Source: Parvibaculum sp036499025 (lineage in GTDB: Bacteria; Pseudomonadota; Alphaproteobacteria; Parvibaculales; Parvibaculaceae). From it: DNA of 32,494 nucleotides. This document shows, piece by piece, positions 29,757 to 32,494 of the stretch. Under the pieces are notes generated by a model that worked only from the letters and a program-made list of their open reading frames with translations, had not been told where the DNA came from and ran no database searches. How positions within the stretch are numbered: the first letter of the stretch is position 1; the number at the start of each line of letters is the position of its first letter. A program made the position numbers and the translations under genes. The stretch lies in contig DASYEM010000011.1 in assembly GCA_036499025.1 (NCBI GenBank), positions 1 to 32,494 on the forward strand. The letters are read 5' to 3'.

Positions 29757-31772
29757 CTAGCCGCGTGACACCCTGATCGTCAGCAAGCCGGATTGCCCGG
29801 CCGTGACCTCGATGATCTGCGCCGTTTCGTCATGCGCGATCCGCGCGCCCTCCGCCTCGATGCTGAAGCCTTGCGCATATTGACGGCGGGGCACGAAGAT
29901 TTCGCTGGCGAGGTTCGCGCGCGCCTCGATCTCGGCGATGAAAACGCCGGTCTCGCGGTCGAAGGAAACGCGCCGGAGCGCGCCGCCCGCCTTGCGGATA
30001 TAGGGCCGCACGAAACCGGCAAGCGCACGGCCGCCGCTATTTATGTCATTCGGATCGAGCTGCTGGTCGCGGCTGAAGATCGAGAGGTCTTCCTGGTTCC
30101 ACCCGTCGCCGATGGCCGGATCGTTGCGGTTGGAGGCGGAGTAATTCCACTGCGTCGAATTCAGCAGCAGCGCGTCGAAGGCGTTGTACATGAAGTCGAG
30201 CGCGACGATGTGCTTGTGCCACGGCGCGTCGCCATGATCGCCTGCGTGGAACGCCGCATAGGCCGCGCCTTCGTCGAGATCGAAGGGAATGCCGCATTCG
30301 CCCACCAGCGTCGGCGCGCTTCGCCCGGCATTGAGATTGTGGGCTGCGTCGCGGACAAGCGTCAGTTGCTCAACATAGCTTTTCTCGATCTCGCGCCCTT
30401 CCAGCGTCGCGCCGGAATAGGGGCTGAGATAGAGCGGATAGCCGAAGCGCTTGGTGGACAGCGTGACGAAATCGTACCAGTGGCTGGCATTGACCGCGTT
30501 TTCCGGCGTGTCGTCGGGAAAGGAATGGCCACGCATGACGGCGAAGGGATCGAGCTCGACGAAAAGCAGCCAGTCCACGGCCTCGGCGCGGATGGTGCGC
30601 GCCATCTCCTTGAAGAAGGGCGCCATGTAATCTTTGGCGACATTCACCGGCCGCCCTCCGACCGTCTGAAAGAAATCCTCGCGCAACACTTCGACGTCGC
30701 CATTATGGCTTACCCTGTAAGCGCCCGCTTTCTCGAACGGGTCGATGGCGCCGTCGAGCCAGATCGAGGCATGATCGGTGTTGGCGGTGACCTCGCGCAG
30801 AGGAACGACCGATTTCTCCGCGACGGAGAAGCCGAGATCGGGGATATCGCGCGCCACGCCGCGCGCCACGGCGAGCCCGTCGAGCGGCGACCAGGCAAGG
30901 CCAGGACGCACAGGACCCGGCTTCTCGCCCGTCCGTTTGACATGGCGATAGCTCAACTCAAGACCGATGAAACCGCTGCTCGGCTCGTTGAGCGAATCGA
31001 AGCCGATGACGTTCTGCAAATGGCTGACGCGTTTTGCGACGGCGGCGACGCTTCCGAGATAATGACGTTGCAGATAGTCCTGAACGTTCATGCCGTCGAT
31101 CATGAGATCTGGGGCAAAGTCGCGCCCGGCGAAAAAGAGCGTCCACATGATGCCGTTGACGGGGAAGCGGTAGTTCTGCGCCCAGCTCATCACCGGATAA
31201 TTCTCGGCCTGCCGCCCACCGCGCCCGAAATCATATTTGTGCTGCATGACGTGGGCGGCATCGGCGGCATGGAATCGTGTGAAGTCGAGCCCGACTTTTT
31301 CGAAAAGCCAGCCCGGCGCGCCGTCGCCGCCCGACATGCGGCTCCAGACGTCCTGATGAAAGTCGATGAAGACGTAAAACCCGTGATCGCCCGCGCGGGC
31401 GCAGATCGTCGCGAAATAGTCGAGATAGGCGTCGTCGAAAAGGCCGGGGCCCGCATGTTCAACCGCTTCCCATGTGGTCAGAAGGCGAATGCAGTTGAAG
31501 CCCCAGGCGGCGAGGCGCGAGAAATGCTCGTCCGCCTCATCGAGCGGAAAGGGGCGTCCGATGAATGAGGCGGTCTTGTGGTCTGAAAAATCGGTCGGAT
31601 GATGCGTGCCGCCGCCCGGATAGGGCATCTTGCTGTCGCCGCCGAGATTGACGCCGCGAAGGATGACCTGCCGGCCTTGTTCGTCGATGAAGCGATCGCC
31701 CTCGATGCGAAGACGCGCAAGCGGTTTAAGTTTTGTCTCGATAGGCGAATTCATATCCGGCACGGCGATCAT
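29757..31772 (-). CDS. GH5 glycoside hydrolase, steryl-glucosidase/endoglycoceramidase-like
   Basis: A 671-residue retaining glycosidase of family GH5. The acid/base is E263 in FDSLNEPSSG and the nucleophile is E492 in LVGECGIPFD. The N-terminal pattern RGVNLGGDSKMP, GRPFPLDEADEHFSRLAAWGFN, LLTTWEAVEHAGPG and FIDFHQDVWSRMSGGDGAPGW is much closer to the fungal steryl-beta-glucosidase / EGCrP2 group (GH5_12, from memory) than to cellulases. A C-terminal beta domain follows from about 585. There is no signal peptide, so it is predicted to be cytoplasmic and to act on an imported glycoside. GAAGAAGGA precedes the start at 31772; it follows the symporter gene by 9 bases, so the two form an operon. 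Confidence 0.85.
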   Translation of the reverse strand: MIAVPDMNSPIETKLKPLARLRIEGDRFIDEQGRQVILRGVNLGGDSKMPYPGGGTHHPTDFSDHKTASFIGRPFPLDEADEHFSRLAAWGFNCIRLLTTWEAVEHAGPGLFDDAYLDYFATICARAGDHGFYVFIDFHQDVWSRMSGGDGAPGWLFEKVGLDFTRFHAADAAHVMQHKYDFGRGGRQAENYPVMSWAQNYRFPVNGIMWTLFFAGRDFAPDLMIDGMNVQDYLQRHYLGSVAAVAKRVSHLQNVIGFDSLNEPSSGFIGLELSYRHVKRTGEKPGPVRPGLAWSPLDGLAVARGVARDIPDLGFSVAEKSVVPLREVTANTDHASIWLDGAIDPFEKAGAYRVSHNGDVEVLREDFFQTVGGRPVNVAKDYMAPFFKEMARTIRAEAVDWLLFVELDPFAVMRGHSFPDDTPENAVNASHWYDFVTLSTKRFGYPLYLSPYSGATLEGREIEKSYVEQLTLVRDAAHNLNAGRSAPTLVGECGIPFDLDEGAAYAAFHAGDHGDAPWHKHIVALDFMYNAFDALLLNSTQWNYSASNRNDPAIGDGWNQEDLSIFSRDQQLDPNDINSGGRALAGFVRPYIRKAGGALRRVSFDRETGVFIAEIEARANLASEIFVPRRQYAQGFSIEAEGARIAHDETAQIIEVTAGQSGLLTIRVSRG

Positions 31773-31781
31773 AATCCTTCT

Positions 31782-32494
31782 TCAGATGGGCTTGTTTTCA
31801 AGAGAGATGTCCGCGCGGGCGGCGATGTCGCCGAGCATCCGGCGGTGAAACGTCGCGTCGATCCGGTAGCGCCAGAGACAGAACACGGAAGCCGCGATGC
31901 CGGCGAGCGGCACCAGCGACATGATGGCCTTGATGCCGAGAATGGCGCCGGGCGTCTGCGGCTGGTTGGCGACGAAGCCGACGAAGCTCAGCATCTGGCC
32001 GAGCAGAATGGCGTTGACGCCGAGCGCGACTTTCTGCGCGAAGGCCGCGAAGCCGAAGATCTTCGCTTCCTCGCGGCTGCCGAGCTTCCATTCATTGTAT
32101 TCGACCGTGTCCGGCACCATCGACCAGAACATGACGGCGTAGCTTGCCTGCCCGGCGGTGATGAACAGCATGATGAAGATGGTGACCGAGGTCGAACCGC
32201 TGGGATTGAAGAAGAACGCGACATAGCCGACGGCGGAAATGGCGCTGCCGAGCATCCAGGCGGCGCGCTTGGAGGTGCGGCGTGCGAAGAATATCCAGAA
32301 CGGCAGCGTCAGAATGACGACGAGAGCGGGTAACGGCAGGGCGATGCTCAGCGAGGCCATGTCGTTGAGGCCGTATTTGAACCAGTAAAGGATGCACTTT
32401 CCGAACATGGTGAGCGCAATGGAAACGACGGTGATCGCGCCGAAGACCTGCGCCAGCGGCGGATTGTGGCGCAGCATGTTCCAGAATTTTCCGA
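31782..32494 (-). CDS. GPH-family (MelB-like) symporter, C-terminal part
   Basis: This is the C-terminal half of a major-facilitator transporter of the glycoside-pentoside-hexuronide:cation symporter family; the 5' part lies beyond the window edge. At least five hydrophobic segments are visible. The signature MVPDTVEYNEWKLGSREEAKIFGFAAFAQKVALG sits in the loop after the tenth helix, where MelB relatives carry the conserved EW-G-R pattern. The frame is open to the edge (about 236 codons); the ATG near 32477 is internal. It is directly upstream of the glycosidase gene, so it probably imports the glycoside that the GH5 enzyme cleaves. Confidence 0.88.
   Translation of the reverse strand, partial: GKFWNMLRHNPPLAQVFGAITVVSIALTMFGKCILYWFKYGLNDMASLSIALPLPALVVILTLPFWIFFARRTSKRAAWMLGSAISAVGYVAFFFNPSGSTSVTIFIMLFITAGQASYAVMFWSMVPDTVEYNEWKLGSREEAKIFGFAAFAQKVALGVNAILLGQMLSFVGFVANQPQTPGAILGIKAIMSLVPLAGIAASVFCLWRYRIDATFHRRMLGDIAARADISLENKPI

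Noticed and set aside
29793..31568. 591-codon plus-strand open frame opposite the GH5 gene
   Set aside because: Shadow of the glycosidase gene, whose catalytic motifs are intact on the minus strand.

Overview
The window is a high-GC chromosomal segment of an alphaproteobacterium. The strongest taxonomic sign is the order rpmH-rnpA-yidC-engB-argB on the minus strand at the left end. The many TonB-dependent functions and the glycoside genes fit a free-living, nutrient-scavenging heterotroph. I cannot place it below class from sequence alone. No transposase, integrase, CRISPR array or rRNA is visible. One tRNA-Arg(ACG) lies at 12025-12101.

Left part (1-11.9 kb): housekeeping and metabolism. The ribosomal protein L34 / RNase P / YidC / EngB / ArgB block runs leftward from a good sigma-70-type promoter near 3.93 kb. 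Running rightward are a TVP38-type membrane protein, a dispersed inverted repeat, a two-cysteine flavoprotein oxidoreductase, a sensor histidine kinase and glucokinase. A leftward gamma-glutamyltransferase meets glucokinase tail to tail with overlapping stop codons. A P1-family self-processing peptidase is divergent from it.

Middle part (12.2-27 kb): the most interesting region. It holds a tandem Lrp/AsnC-type regulator and a free-standing ATP-grasp domain of the PEP-synthase/PPDK type. It also holds a TonB-dependent receptor, a DUF7064/AttH-like protein, and a second dikinase subunit carrying the substrate domain and the phosphohistidine swivel domain. An N-acyl-D-amino-acid-deacylase-like amidohydrolase, a complete tonB-exbB-exbD-exbD-TPR energiser operon and a TIM-barrel isomerase-like protein complete the set. 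The two dikinase pieces have the layout of the two catalytic subunits of phenylphosphate synthase (and of rifampicin phosphotransferase cut in two). I infer that a hydroxylated compound is imported by the receptor and phosphorylated from ATP. The 8-mer ATGCGTAT, or close variants, recurs in the upstream regions of the regulator, receptor, amidohydrolase/tonB and isomerase genes, which suggests one regulon. The substrate is unknown.

Right part (27-32.5 kb): a phytanoyl-CoA-dioxygenase-family enzyme behind a LacI-type operator, a secreted type-B carboxylesterase, a GH5 enzyme resembling steryl-glucosidase/endoglycoceramidase-type proteins, and the C-terminal part of a GPH-family sugar symporter cut by the window edge. 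Together they suggest use of a glycoside or glycolipid, possibly with a hydroxylated or esterified aglycone.
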